This document shows, piece after piece, positions 19,570-28,031 of a stretch of 64,000 bases of DNA. Positions within the stretch are counted from its first letter, which is position 1. Every line of letters begins with the position of its first letter. The notes beneath the pieces were generated by a model that ran no database searches, was not told the DNA's origin, and was given only the letters and a program-made list of their open reading frames with translations. The DNA is taken from NCBI GenBank assembly GCA_902552985.1, contig CACDII010000003.1:62001-126000 (forward strand). Reading direction: 5' to 3'. Made by a program: the position numbers and the translations under genes. The stretch comes from an uncultured Pelagibacteraceae bacterium (lineage in GTDB: Bacteria > Pseudomonadota > Alphaproteobacteria > Pelagibacterales > Pelagibacteraceae).

Positions 19570-21354
19570 TTGAATAAATATAGAACACATAATTGTGCTG
19601 AATTAACAAAAAAAAATAAAGATCAATCTATAATTTTATCAGGATGGATTAATAAAAAACGAGATCACGGAAATCTTTTATTTATTGATCTGAGGGATAA
19701 TTATGGTTTAACGCAATGTGTTATAGATAAAAGTAATAAATTTTTTAAAGACTTAGAAAAAATTCAGCTTGAGAGCGTTATTAAGATTAAAGGAACAGTT
19801 GTCGAGAGAAGTAAAGAAACAATTAATTCTGATCTTAAAACAGGAGAAATAGAAATAAATATAGTTTCATTTGAATTACTTGGTACTTGTAAAGAATTAC
19901 CAATGCCTATTTTTAGTGACCAAGACTATGCAGAAGAAATAAGATTAAAATATAGGTTTTTAGATTTAAGAAGAAAAAAAATTCATGAAAATATAATTTT
20001 AAGATCTAATGTTATTTCTTTTATAAGAAATAAAATGCAAGAACTAGATTTTTTAGAATTTCAAACACCAATTTTAACTTCATCAAGTCCTGAAGGTGCT
20101 AGAGATTTTTTAGTTCCTAGCAGGTTAAATCCAGGAAAATTTTACGCACTTCCACAAGCTCCGCAACAATTTAAACAATTGGTCATGGTTTCAGGTTTTG
20201 ATAAATATTTTCAAATAGCACCATGTTTTAGAGATGAAGATGCAAGAGCAGATCGAAGTCCAGGAGAATTTTATCAACTAGACTTAGAGATGTCTTTTGT
20301 TGAACAAGAAGACATATTTAATGTTGTTGAAAAACTAATGGTTAGTTTATTTAAAAAATTTTCATCCAAAAAAATAATTAACGAAAACTTTCCTAGAATT
20401 TCATATGAAGATAGTATGCTTAAGTATGGCACAGATAAGCCAGATTTGAGAAATCCTTTATCAATAAGTGATTTAACAAATATATTTACACGTGAAGATG
20501 TTAAATTTGATATATTTAAAAAGTTAGTTAGCAAAGGTTCAAAAGTTCGATCAATTTTAACAAAAAAAACTAAAGATAAACCAAGAAGTTTTTTTGATAA
20601 CATTGATAAATGGGCTAAAGAAGAAGGTGCATCAGGTTTGGCTTATTTTACTTTTGAAAAAGATAAACAAATCACAGCTAAGGGACCAGTAGGAAAGTTT
20701 TTTTCTGAAGAGTCATTAAAAGAAATAATGAAAATTACTTCAGCAGAAGTAGGGGATAGCATATTTTTTGCTTGCGGAAAAATAAATGAAGTTGAAAAAA
20801 TTTCTTCTTTAGCAAGAGATAAAATCGCTAAAGACTTAAATCTAATTAATGAAAATGAGTTTTCTTTTTGCTGGATAATTGATTATCCAATGTTTGAAAA
20901 AGATCAAATAACCAATAAAATTAAATTTAGTCATAATCCATTTTCTATGCCTCAAGGAGATATCAAAAATATAGATTTTAAAAATCCTTTAAATATTAAG
21001 GCTTATCAATATGATATAGTTTGTAATGGTGTTGAACTTTCGTCTGGAGCTATTAGGAATCATATTCCTGAATTAATGTACAAACTATTTTCAGTTGCTG
21101 GATATGATAAAAAAGAGGTTGATGAAAAGTTTAAAGGAATGATAAATGCCTTAAGTTATGGCGCACCTCCTCATGGTGGCATTGCACCTGGTATAGATAG
21201 GATAGTCATGTTGTTAGCAAACGAAAAAAATATTAGAGAGGTAACAATGTTCCCCATGAATCAAAATGCTCAAGATTTAATGATGAATGCACCTTCAGAA
21301 ATTTCTGAAAATCAGTTGAAAGAACTTAATTTATCTTTAAAGAAGAAAAAATAA
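19570..21354 (+). CDS. aspS: Aspartyl-tRNA synthetase
   Basis: Class II synthetase charging tRNA-Asp (or Asp/Asn if non-discriminating). 594 aa. It starts with TTG at 19570, giving 'MNKYRTHNCAEL', which matches the conserved bacterial AspRS N-terminus; no ATG lies nearby. OB-fold domain 1-110, motif 2 'CFRDEDARADRSPGEFYQLD', GAD insertion domain about 285-420, motif 3 'GGIAPGIDRIVMLLA'. One base before the hda stop ends at 19568, so probably coupled. Confidence 0.97.
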   Translation: MNKYRTHNCAELTKKNKDQSIILSGWINKKRDHGNLLFIDLRDNYGLTQCVIDKSNKFFKDLEKIQLESVIKIKGTVVERSKETINSDLKTGEIEINIVSFELLGTCKELPMPIFSDQDYAEEIRLKYRFLDLRRKKIHENIILRSNVISFIRNKMQELDFLEFQTPILTSSSPEGARDFLVPSRLNPGKFYALPQAPQQFKQLVMVSGFDKYFQIAPCFRDEDARADRSPGEFYQLDLEMSFVEQEDIFNVVEKLMVSLFKKFSSKKIINENFPRISYEDSMLKYGTDKPDLRNPLSISDLTNIFTREDVKFDIFKKLVSKGSKVRSILTKKTKDKPRSFFDNIDKWAKEEGASGLAYFTFEKDKQITAKGPVGKFFSEESLKEIMKITSAEVGDSIFFACGKINEVEKISSLARDKIAKDLNLINENEFSFCWIIDYPMFEKDQITNKIKFSHNPFSMPQGDIKNIDFKNPLNIKAYQYDIVCNGVELSSGAIRNHIPELMYKLFSVAGYDKKEVDEKFKGMINALSYGAPPHGGIAPGIDRIVMLLANEKNIREVTMFPMNQNAQDLMMNAPSEISENQLKELNLSLKKKK

Positions 21355-21355
21355 T

Positions 21356-22183
21356 TTATTTTTTACCTTTTAAATTAATTTTAATATCTGACAAATCAAC
21401 TAGGTTTTTTTTATAATTACTTCTAACAAAACCTTTACTAGTAATATCTTTAACAAGTTTTAAAAACTGGTTTTGATCATCTGAATTTTCTCCATCTTCA
21501 TCAATATTAATTTTTTCTGTATTGCCTATTGAAGGAGTATGTGCCAAATCTTCTCTGTTTTGATAAGAGATAGCAAGTTCTCTAAATATATAATCCAAAA
21601 TAGATGAAGCGCTTAATATTCTATCGTTACCATGTACTTTTCCCGAAGGTTCAAATTTAGTATCAACATAAGCATTTATAAACTCATCAAGAGGAACTCC
21701 ATATTGAAGACCTAGAGAAATGGCTATGGCAAAATTATTCATTAAAGCTTTTACTAATTCTCCTTCTTTACTTGTGTCAATAAAAATTTCACCAATTTTT
21801 CCATCCTCATATTCTCCAGTGTGTAAATAAACTTTATGATCTCCTATAGATGCTTTTTGAATATAACCTTTTCTCCTATCAGGCATACTAAATCTTTTAT
21901 TAACTCCTTCATTGATTTTTTTTGTGAATTTTTTGTTTAAGTCTCCCGATGTAATTTTTTGTTTTGATATATCTGTTACTATATCTATTTTTTGGTTATT
22001 TAAATTTTGGTTTTTAGGATCTAAACTCTTTGTTTTTCTACTATCTAGCTTAACATCTAAAATCTCGAATTTTCCATCATCTCTTTTTTCTAAGTTAGAC
22101 AGTTCTGATTCACTAATATTATCCAAATAATGATTAACCTTAAAACTGCATGTATAATAAGTTTCTATTAAGTATTTGGCCAT
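21356..22183 (-). CDS. Stand-alone homologue of the C-terminal (TSCPD) region of class II ribonucleotide reductase
   Basis: 275 aa. The segment from about residue 100 ('[20 protein letters not shown]', '[20 protein letters not shown]', '[20 protein letters not shown]', '[15 protein letters not shown]') closely resembles the C-terminal part of long B12-dependent NrdJ enzymes. The catalytic barrel, its radical-site cysteines and the C-terminal redox cysteines are absent; the only Cys is near the N-terminus (YYTCSF). It therefore cannot be a reductase by itself. NrdJ of some pseudomonads is split into NrdJa and NrdJb, but no NrdJa lies next to this gene. Possible roles are an RNR accessory, a regulator, or an orphan domain. 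Convergent with aspS, one base apart. Confidence 0.8.
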   Translation of the reverse strand: MAKYLIETYYTCSFKVNHYLDNISESELSNLEKRDDGKFEILDVKLDSRKTKSLDPKNQNLNNQKIDIVTDISKQKITSGDLNKKFTKKINEGVNKRFSMPDRRKGYIQKASIGDHKVYLHTGEYEDGKIGEIFIDTSKEGELVKALMNNFAIAISLGLQYGVPLDEFINAYVDTKFEPSGKVHGNDRILSASSILDYIFRELAISYQNREDLAHTPSIGNTEKINIDEDGENSDDQNQFLKLVKDITSKGFVRSNYKKNLVDLSDIKINLKGKK

Positions 22184-22296
22184 TATTCCTTAAAATATTT
22201 TTTTTTGAGTCTTAAGATAAATATTGTATATACAAATTATTGATTTAGTCTAATTTATTTTTTACAATTTTAAATTGAAATAAATAATAAAATTTT

Positions 22297-22656
22297 ATGT
22301 TGACATTTATTAAGCAGATTTTCATTTGGTGGAATCAACAGACCCTAGGAACAAAAATTCAAACATTTTTGTTTGGTAAATTTGTAGGCAAAGATTCTTT
22401 TGGTAACAAATATTACCAAAACAAATCAGGAAAAAGATGGGTAATTTATAAGGGCGAGATTGATGCGTCGAAAATTCCAAACGAATGGTATTCCTGGATG
22501 CATTTTATTAATAATAAAATAGAAAACTCTCATGATTTAAAAAAATATAAATGGCAAAAGCCACACCAACCAAATCAAACTGGAACTGCAAACTCTTATC
22601 ATCCAAAAAAAAATAATCATGAATTTGATAAAAAATACAAAAGTTGGAATAGCTAG
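22297..22656 (+). CDS. NDUFA12-family complex I subunit
   Basis: Accessory subunit of respiratory NADH:quinone oxidoreductase (mitochondrial B17.2/NDUFA12 homologue) found in alphaproteobacteria. 119 aa. 'GKFVGKDSFGNKYYQNK', 'RWVIYKGEIDASKIPNEWYS' and 'KPHQPNQTGTANSYHP' are the family hallmarks. Overlaps the DUF2155 gene by 38 bp, more than usual for this window; that neighbour may start later. Confidence 0.93.
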   Translation: MLTFIKQIFIWWNQQTLGTKIQTFLFGKFVGKDSFGNKYYQNKSGKRWVIYKGEIDASKIPNEWYSWMHFINNKIENSHDLKKYKWQKPHQPNQTGTANSYHPKKNNHEFDKKYKSWNS

Positions 22657-23026
22657 TTTCTTAAAATTTATTATAATTTTTGCAGCAATTATATCACCTT
22701 TAAGTTATGCTGAAGAGTCGAGTTTTCTTTTAGGAAATTTTGTTGAAATAAAAATACTAGATAAAGTAAGTTCTAAAAATGAATTACTAAAAATAAAAAT
22801 TGGCAAAAATGTCAAATTCAAAGATATTTCAATTAAAGCTTTGAAGTGTAAAAATTCAGAATTTGATGACAATCCTGAGATAACCGCCTATCTTCAAGTA
22901 AAAGATTTGGATAACAAAAGCAATGATGAAGTTTTTGTATTTAATGGATGGACGTTTTCCTCAAGTCCTACAATAAATCCTTTTGATCATCCAGTTTATG
23001 ATATTTGGCTTACAAAATGTTATTAA
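22619..23026 (+). CDS. DUF2155 exported protein
   Basis: Function unknown. 135 aa with a signal peptide (hydrophobic 14-28, cleavage likely after SYA). The mature part has 'LDKVSSKNELLKIKIGKNVK', 'LKCKNSE' and 'VFNGWTFSSSPTINPFDHPVYDIWL' (in part), the DUF2155 pattern, with two Cys that could pair. It follows NDUFA12 in many alphaproteobacteria. The 38-bp overlap with NDUFA12 comes from the ATG at 22619. No later in-frame ATG precedes the signal peptide, so this start is retained. Confidence 0.88.
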   Translation: MNLIKNTKVGIASFLKFIIIFAAIISPLSYAEESSFLLGNFVEIKILDKVSSKNELLKIKIGKNVKFKDISIKALKCKNSEFDDNPEITAYLQVKDLDNKSNDEVFVFNGWTFSSSPTINPFDHPVYDIWLTKCY

Positions 23027-24360
23027 ATAATTTTTTCTTTATCTAACCAACTGACATTAAAGTCAGAATCAATAAATTTTTTATGTGTCAATAATTTCTT
23101 ATGTAGTCCAACCGTTGTTGTTATTCCTTCAATTACAAATTCATCTAATGAACGCAACATTCTTTGAATTGCTTCAGTTCTATTTCTACCTTGGCATATA
23201 AGTTTACAAATCATACTATCATAATACGGACTTACTGTATAACCTTGGTATATAGAACCATCAACTCTAGTTCTAAAACCTGATGGTTGATGACATATTC
23301 CAATTGTTCCTGGGCAGGGTTGAAAATTTTTACTTGGGTCTTCTGCATTTATTCTACATTCAATAGCATGACCTCGAGGTTTTATATCATTTTGAGTTAA
23401 TGCTGTTTCACCTGTGAAAGCTATATGAATTTGTTCTTTAATAATATCTATACCAGTAACCATTTCTGTAACTGGGTGTTCTACTTGAACCCTCGTATTC
23501 ATTTCTAAAAAGTAGAATTTTCCATCTTCATAAATAAACTCTACAGTTCCTGCTCCCTCATAGCCAATTTGATTTACCATATTTACTGTTTTTTCAAATA
23601 AATCTTTTCTTATTTTATCTGTTAAGACTGGGCTTGGAGTTTCTTCAATAAGTTTTTGGTGTCGTCTTTGCACTGAACAATCCCTTTCATGTAAATGAAC
23701 AGTTCTATTTTTTCCAGACAAAACTTGAACTTCAATGTGTCTAGGATTTTGAAAGAATTTCTCTATATAGACCTCATCATTAGCAAAAAATTTAAGAGCT
23801 TCAGTTTTGGCTGCTGAAAACAATAAATCAAAATCTTTTTGGTTATGAACAATTTTCATTCCTTTACCACCACCTCCTCCCGCTGCTTTTATTAAAACAG
23901 GAAACCCGATTTTTTTTGATATTTCTTTAGCCTCTTTTAAATCTGATATTCCTCCCTCCGAACCTTCTATTACGGGCAAACCAAATTTTTTTGCGACTCT
24001 TTTTGCTTCAATTTTATCACCCATCATTTTTATTAATTTTGAAGAAGGACCAATGAATTTAATTTTATTTTCTTCAAGTATTTTTGCAAAGTTTGCATTT
24101 TCAGATAAAAAACCATAACCAGGGTGAACAGCTTCAGCATTAGTTAATTCTATTGCAGACATAATAGCAGGTATATTTAAATAGCTATTAGCAGGTTGGT
24201 AAGGCCCAACACAAACACTTTCGTCTGCTAATTTTACATGCATACTTTTTTTGTCGACATCTGAGTGAATTGCTACAGTCTTAATTCCCCATTCTTTACA
24301 AGCTCTTATCACTCTAACAGCAATTTCACCTCTATTTGCTATCAATATTTTTTTAAACAT
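23023..24360 (-). CDS. accC: Acetyl-CoA carboxylase, biotin carboxylase subunit
   Basis: ATP-dependent carboxylation of biotin on AccB, first step of fatty acid synthesis. 445 aa. 'KILIANRGEIAVRVIRACKE' N-terminus, ATP-grasp glycine loop 'AAGGGGGKGMKIV', 'RDCSVQRRHQKLIEETPSP' and 'EMNTRVQVEHPVTEMVTG'. Directly follows accB (shared base 24360). Its stop shares TTAA with the convergent DUF2155 gene. Confidence 0.98.
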   Translation of the reverse strand: MFKKILIANRGEIAVRVIRACKEWGIKTVAIHSDVDKKSMHVKLADESVCVGPYQPANSYLNIPAIMSAIELTNAEAVHPGYGFLSENANFAKILEENKIKFIGPSSKLIKMMGDKIEAKRVAKKFGLPVIEGSEGGISDLKEAKEISKKIGFPVLIKAAGGGGGKGMKIVHNQKDFDLLFSAAKTEALKFFANDEVYIEKFFQNPRHIEVQVLSGKNRTVHLHERDCSVQRRHQKLIEETPSPVLTDKIRKDLFEKTVNMVNQIGYEGAGTVEFIYEDGKFYFLEMNTRVQVEHPVTEMVTGIDIIKEQIHIAFTGETALTQNDIKPRGHAIECRINAEDPSKNFQPCPGTIGICHQPSGFRTRVDGSIYQGYTVSPYYDSMICKLICQGRNRTEAIQRMLRSLDEFVIEGITTTVGLHKKLLTHKKFIDSDFNVSWLDKEKII

Positions 24361-24725
24361 TAGTCTAAAGTGACAATTGTTTGTCCGAATTCAACAGGTT
24401 GACCGTCTTCGACGCAGATTTTTTTTACAACACCATCAGATGTAGCTGGAACATGGTTCATAGTTTTCATGGCTTCAATAATCATTACAGTTTCGCCTTT
24501 TTTAATTTTTTTCCCAACAGAAATAAAAGGTTTTGCTCCAGGTTCTGGAGCAAGATATGCAGTTCCAACTATAGGGGTTTTTATAGCTACTTTATATGAC
24601 TCAATTTTTTCTTCTTTTTTTTCTTCTGTATTTTTTACGTCACTTATTTGATCAGGATTTAAAGATTTTTTTAAATCCTCTAAAGCTTCTATTAATTTTT
24701 TAACTACTTTTTTATCTATTTCCAT
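24360..24725 (-). CDS. accB: Acetyl-CoA carboxylase, biotin carboxyl carrier protein
   Basis: Carries biotin between carboxylase and transferase. 121 aa, shorter than E. coli (156) because the Ala/Pro linker is reduced to an acidic/lysine stretch at about 20-45. Biotinyl domain about 46-121 with 'PGAKPFISVGKKIKKGE' and attachment motif 'EAMKTMN'. In order aroQ-accB-accC, overlapping aroQ by 14 bp. Confidence 0.97.
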   Translation of the reverse strand: MEIDKKVVKKLIEALEDLKKSLNPDQISDVKNTEEKKEEKIESYKVAIKTPIVGTAYLAPEPGAKPFISVGKKIKKGETVMIIEAMKTMNHVPATSDGVVKKICVEDGQPVEFGQTIVTLD

Positions 24726-25161
24726 TTTTTAGCAATTCTTGCATTGCATTTATGGCCAAAATATAACCGTTTGCTCCTAATCCACAAATAACTCCTGTTA
24801 CGACACCACTGATCATAGATTTGTGTCTAAATTCTTCTCTTTTGTATATATTTGATATGTGAAGTTCAATTATAGGTTTTTTAAAAATAGTTAAAGCATC
24901 ACGAATAGCAACAGAAGTGTGTGTAAATCCTGCGGCATTAATAATTATGCCATCACATTTATTTCTTGCATTTTGAATGAAGTTAACTATTTCCCCTTCG
25001 ACATTTGATTGCAGAAAATCTAAATTTATATTTAATTTTTTTGCCTGTTCCGAACAAATTTTCTTAAGATCATCAAAAGTTATGCTACCATATTGTGATT
25101 GTTCTCTTTCGCCTAATAGATTAAGATTTGGACCATTAATAATTGTAATATTATTATTCAT
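24712..25161 (-). CDS. aroQ: 3-dehydroquinate dehydratase, type II
   Basis: Third step of the shikimate pathway. 149 aa. 'IINGPNLNLLGEREQSQYGS' with the catalytic Tyr, 'NAAGFTHTSVAIRDAL' and 'ELHISNIYKREEFRHKS' define the type II enzyme. Leads the aroQ-accB-accC operon, a common alphaproteobacterial order. Divergent from thiS with 16 bp between starts. Confidence 0.97.
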   Translation of the reverse strand: MNNNITIINGPNLNLLGEREQSQYGSITFDDLKKICSEQAKKLNINLDFLQSNVEGEIVNFIQNARNKCDGIIINAAGFTHTSVAIRDALTIFKKPIIELHISNIYKREEFRHKSMISGVVTGVICGLGANGYILAINAMQELLKNGNR

Positions 25162-25177
25162 TCAACACTTATATAGT

Positions 25178-25396
25178 ATGAAAAAAATAAACAAAATAAA
25201 AATAATAGTAAATGGCAAAATATCAAGAATTAAAGATGATTTAAGTTTATTAAGTTATGTAAAAAAATTAAAAATTCCAATTAAAAAAGTCGCTGTTGAA
25301 CTAAATGAAGAAATAATAGATAAAAATAAATTAAGTAAAATTAAGCTTAAAAATAATGATAAAATTGAAATTGTTCATTTTATTGGTGGAGGATAG
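25178..25396 (+). CDS. thiS: Sulfur carrier protein ThiS
   Basis: Small ubiquitin-like protein that delivers sulfur for the thiazole ring of thiamine. 72 aa from the ATG at 25178 ([13 protein letters not shown]). The ORF track starts 67 codons upstream, inside aroQ antisense, and is wrong. The C-terminus is 'VHFIGGG', with the Gly-Gly that is thiocarboxylated. Two bases before thiG, with the coding GGTGGAGG also placed to act as the thiG ribosome site. Confidence 0.93.
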   Translation: MKKINKIKIIVNGKISRIKDDLSLLSYVKKLKIPIKKVAVELNEEIIDKNKLSKIKLKNNDKIEIVHFIGGG

Positions 25397-25398
25397 AA

Positions 25399-26172
25399 TT
25401 GAAAAAAGATTATTTAAAAATTGCCGGTAAAAAATTTGTTTCTAGATTAATAGTTGGGACCGGAAAATATAAAAGTATGTCAGATTGCGCAAAAGCTATT
25501 CATATTTCTGGAGCCGAAATTGTTACTGTTGCAGTTAGAAGAGTAAATATATCAGATAAAAAAAAACCATTATTAATGGATTATATAGATCCAAAAAAAA
25601 TAACATACTTACCGAATACAGCTGGATGTTTTACGTCAGATGATGCTTTAAGAACCCTGAGATTAGCAAGAGAAATAGGAGGTTGGAAATTAGTTAAATT
25701 AGAAGTTTTAGGAGATAAAAAAACATTATATCCTGATATGATCGAAACATTAAAATCAACAAAAATTTTAACTAAAGAAGGTTTTAAAGTTATGGTTTAT
25801 TGTACAGATGATCCGTTAATGGCAAAAAAATTAGAAGATGTAGGAGCATGCGCAATCATGCCCTTAGCTGCGCCAATTGGCTCAGGCTTAGGTATTCAAA
25901 ATAGAACAAATATAAAAATCATAAGAGACCAAACAAAACTACCTCTAATAATTGATGCTGGTTTGGGTCAAGCTTCTGATGCTACAATTGCTATGGAATT
26001 AGGTTGTGATGGAGTATTAATTAACACTGCGATTGCAAAAGCAAAAAATCCTTTTCAAATGGCAAAAGCAATGAAGTATTCAGTAATCGCAGGAAGAGAA
26101 TCTTATCTATCTGGAAGAATTGAAAAATCTTTATATGGGAGTCCTTCTTCACCGAAAGCAGGTATTATTTAG
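25399..26172 (+). CDS. thiG: Thiazole synthase ThiG
   Basis: Forms thiamine thiazole phosphate from DXP, ThiS-thiocarboxylate and an iminoacetate donor. 257 aa. It uses a TTG start at 25399. '[11 protein letters not shown]' N-terminus, Schiff-base Lys in '[16 protein letters not shown]', then '[16 protein letters not shown]' and '[11 protein letters not shown]'. thiE or thiC do not follow in this window. 3' end overlaps convergent rne by 8 bp. Confidence 0.97.
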   Translation: MKKDYLKIAGKKFVSRLIVGTGKYKSMSDCAKAIHISGAEIVTVAVRRVNISDKKKPLLMDYIDPKKITYLPNTAGCFTSDDALRTLRLAREIGGWKLVKLEVLGDKKTLYPDMIETLKSTKILTKEGFKVMVYCTDDPLMAKKLEDVGACAIMPLAAPIGSGLGIQNRTNIKIIRDQTKLPLIIDAGLGQASDATIAMELGCDGVLINTAIAKAKNPFQMAKAMKYSVIAGRESYLSGRIEKSLYGSPSSPKAGII

Positions 26173-27928
26173 TTTTTTTTTTAAAATATTTTTTTTTAAA
26201 ATATTTCTTTTTTTTATTCAATTTAATAGAGTCGGTTTTTTTATTTTCAATTCTAATTTCGCTCAAAGTTTTTAATTTTCTAAAAGACTCAACTCTTTCT
26301 AAAATTTTTTTACTTTTATTTTGTAAATCAATTACATAGTCAGGCACGATAAGAGAATTATCTGAAATTATATCAATTTTGATCTTATTTTTTTTTTCAA
26401 AATATTTTAAATCTTCTAAAAAGTTGTCTTTAATGAAATTTGATACCTTTTCAGCAATTCTAAGTTTAACAAATTTTGCTTTTCTTAAAATAGATTTTAA
26501 TTCAATTAATTTTAAAATTTTTAAAGCAAAAGACTCATCTGTTAAAGAAACTTCCCATTTAATAGAACTCTCCCTTAGTCGTTGTCTTGACATTTCAAGT
26601 AATCCAAAATTACTAATTCTTCCAATTTGTATTCTAGCTCTATCAGTTCTACATTTTTCTTTTAATTTTCTTTCGACTAGTCTTCTATTTCCAAAATTAA
26701 TCATGTCGATAAAATCTATTATTATAAGGCCTGATAAGTCTCTAATTTTAATTTGTCTTGATATTTCTTCTGCAGCTTCTAAATTTGTGTCTAAAGCAGT
26801 GCTTTCAATGTTTTTTTGTTTGATTGACTTACCTGAGTTTACGTCAATAGAAATTAAAGCTTCGGTAGGGTTTATAACTAAATAACCACCAGAGTTTAAT
26901 TTAACTTTTGTTTCAAAAATTTGATTAAGCTTTTCTTCTATATTTTCTTTAAAAAACAAAGGAATTTTATCTCTATATTTTTTAATTTTTTTAACATGGC
27001 TTGGCATCATCATTTTCATAAAATTTTTTGCTTTTTGATATCCATCATTACCTTCAATAATTACATTTTGAGTTGTCTCATCATACATGTCTCTTAAAGT
27101 TCTTTTAATGATCTCGCTTTCTTGATGTATTAATGCTGGAGCTATAGAGTCCATTGCATTATCTTTAATAGAATTCCAAGTTTTAATTAAATTTTCTAGA
27201 TCGTGAGTTATTTCGTTTTTTGTTTTGTTTGAACCTGCAGTTCTTACAATTAGCCCCATTTCTTTAGGAATTTGAATTTCATTTAAAATACTTCTAATTT
27301 TTTTTCTTTCAGCTGGATTAAATATTTTACGGGATATACCCCCACCTTTTGGAGTATTAGGCATTAAAACTATATATTTTCCCGCAATTGAAATAAATGT
27401 GCTTAAAGCAGCACCTTTTAAACCTCTCTCATCTTTTAAAACCTGCACAAGAATAACTTGATTTGGTTTTATAACTTCTTGAATTTTATATCTTTTTTTA
27501 TGATATATTTTTTCAGGTTTTTTAACTTCTTCTGTTATCGTCTGATCATTTTTTTTATCAACAGGATCATCTATTTCAAGATTGCCTTCCTCTATATTTT
27601 TTTCTTCTTTTTCTTCACTTTCTTTTTGCAATTCTTCTCTTGCTTTTTCCTCTTCTTGTTTTATTTTATCTAAATCACTTTGAGGAAGTTGATAATAATC
27701 TGATTGAATATCATTGAATGGTAAAAAACCATGTCTTTCTCTTCCAAAATCAACAAATGCAGCTTGTAGTGATGGTTCTACACGACTCACTTTTCCTAAG
27801 TAGATATTATTTTTTATTAGAGCGTTTTTTATGCCTTCGTATTCGTAATCTTCAATATTTCCATTTGATTTAAGAACAACTCTAGTTTCATTTGGATGCG
27901 ATGCATCAATGTATAAATTCTTTTCCAT
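26165..27928 (-). CDS. rne: Ribonuclease E/G family endoribonuclease
   Basis: Endonuclease for mRNA decay and rRNA/tRNA processing. 587 aa: S1 domain (about 35-170) interrupted by an acidic/Lys insertion (about 85-145), 5' sensor, and DNase I-like catalytic part with '[12 protein letters not shown]' and '[10 protein letters not shown]' supplying the metal-binding Asp residues. After '[11 protein letters not shown]' the usual CPxC zinc-link is missing; the sequence runs straight into '[10 protein letters not shown]'. The C-terminal scaffold is reduced to a short basic tail ([15 protein letters not shown]). Length is between RNase G (about 490) and full RNase E (about 1000), and the S1 insertion is RNase E-like. 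Confidence 0.93.
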   Translation of the reverse strand: MEKNLYIDASHPNETRVVLKSNGNIEDYEYEGIKNALIKNNIYLGKVSRVEPSLQAAFVDFGRERHGFLPFNDIQSDYYQLPQSDLDKIKQEEEKAREELQKESEEKEEKNIEEGNLEIDDPVDKKNDQTITEEVKKPEKIYHKKRYKIQEVIKPNQVILVQVLKDERGLKGAALSTFISIAGKYIVLMPNTPKGGGISRKIFNPAERKKIRSILNEIQIPKEMGLIVRTAGSNKTKNEITHDLENLIKTWNSIKDNAMDSIAPALIHQESEIIKRTLRDMYDETTQNVIIEGNDGYQKAKNFMKMMMPSHVKKIKKYRDKIPLFFKENIEEKLNQIFETKVKLNSGGYLVINPTEALISIDVNSGKSIKQKNIESTALDTNLEAAEEISRQIKIRDLSGLIIIDFIDMINFGNRRLVERKLKEKCRTDRARIQIGRISNFGLLEMSRQRLRESSIKWEVSLTDESFALKILKLIELKSILRKAKFVKLRIAEKVSNFIKDNFLEDLKYFEKKNKIKIDIISDNSLIVPDYVIDLQNKSKKILERVESFRKLKTLSEIRIENKKTDSIKLNKKKKYFKKKYFKKKTK

Positions 27929-28031
27929 GTTATTTTAATTAATTGTTTCATTTGTTTTTGTTTAATTACTTTAATTTTGTTAAAATTCTATGCCTTATGT
28001 TTAACAAATTCGTATATTAATTAATACTAAA

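Noticed and set aside
24977-25396. 139-aa ORF on the plus strand
   Set aside because: Only the last 72 codons, from the ATG at 25178, are ThiS; the rest is antisense to aroQ.
26165-26260. Repeat-like AAATATTTTTTTTT runs at the rne 3' end as a terminator
   Set aside because: They encode the Lys/Phe-rich tail ([10 protein letters not shown]) of RNase E and form no GC stem.
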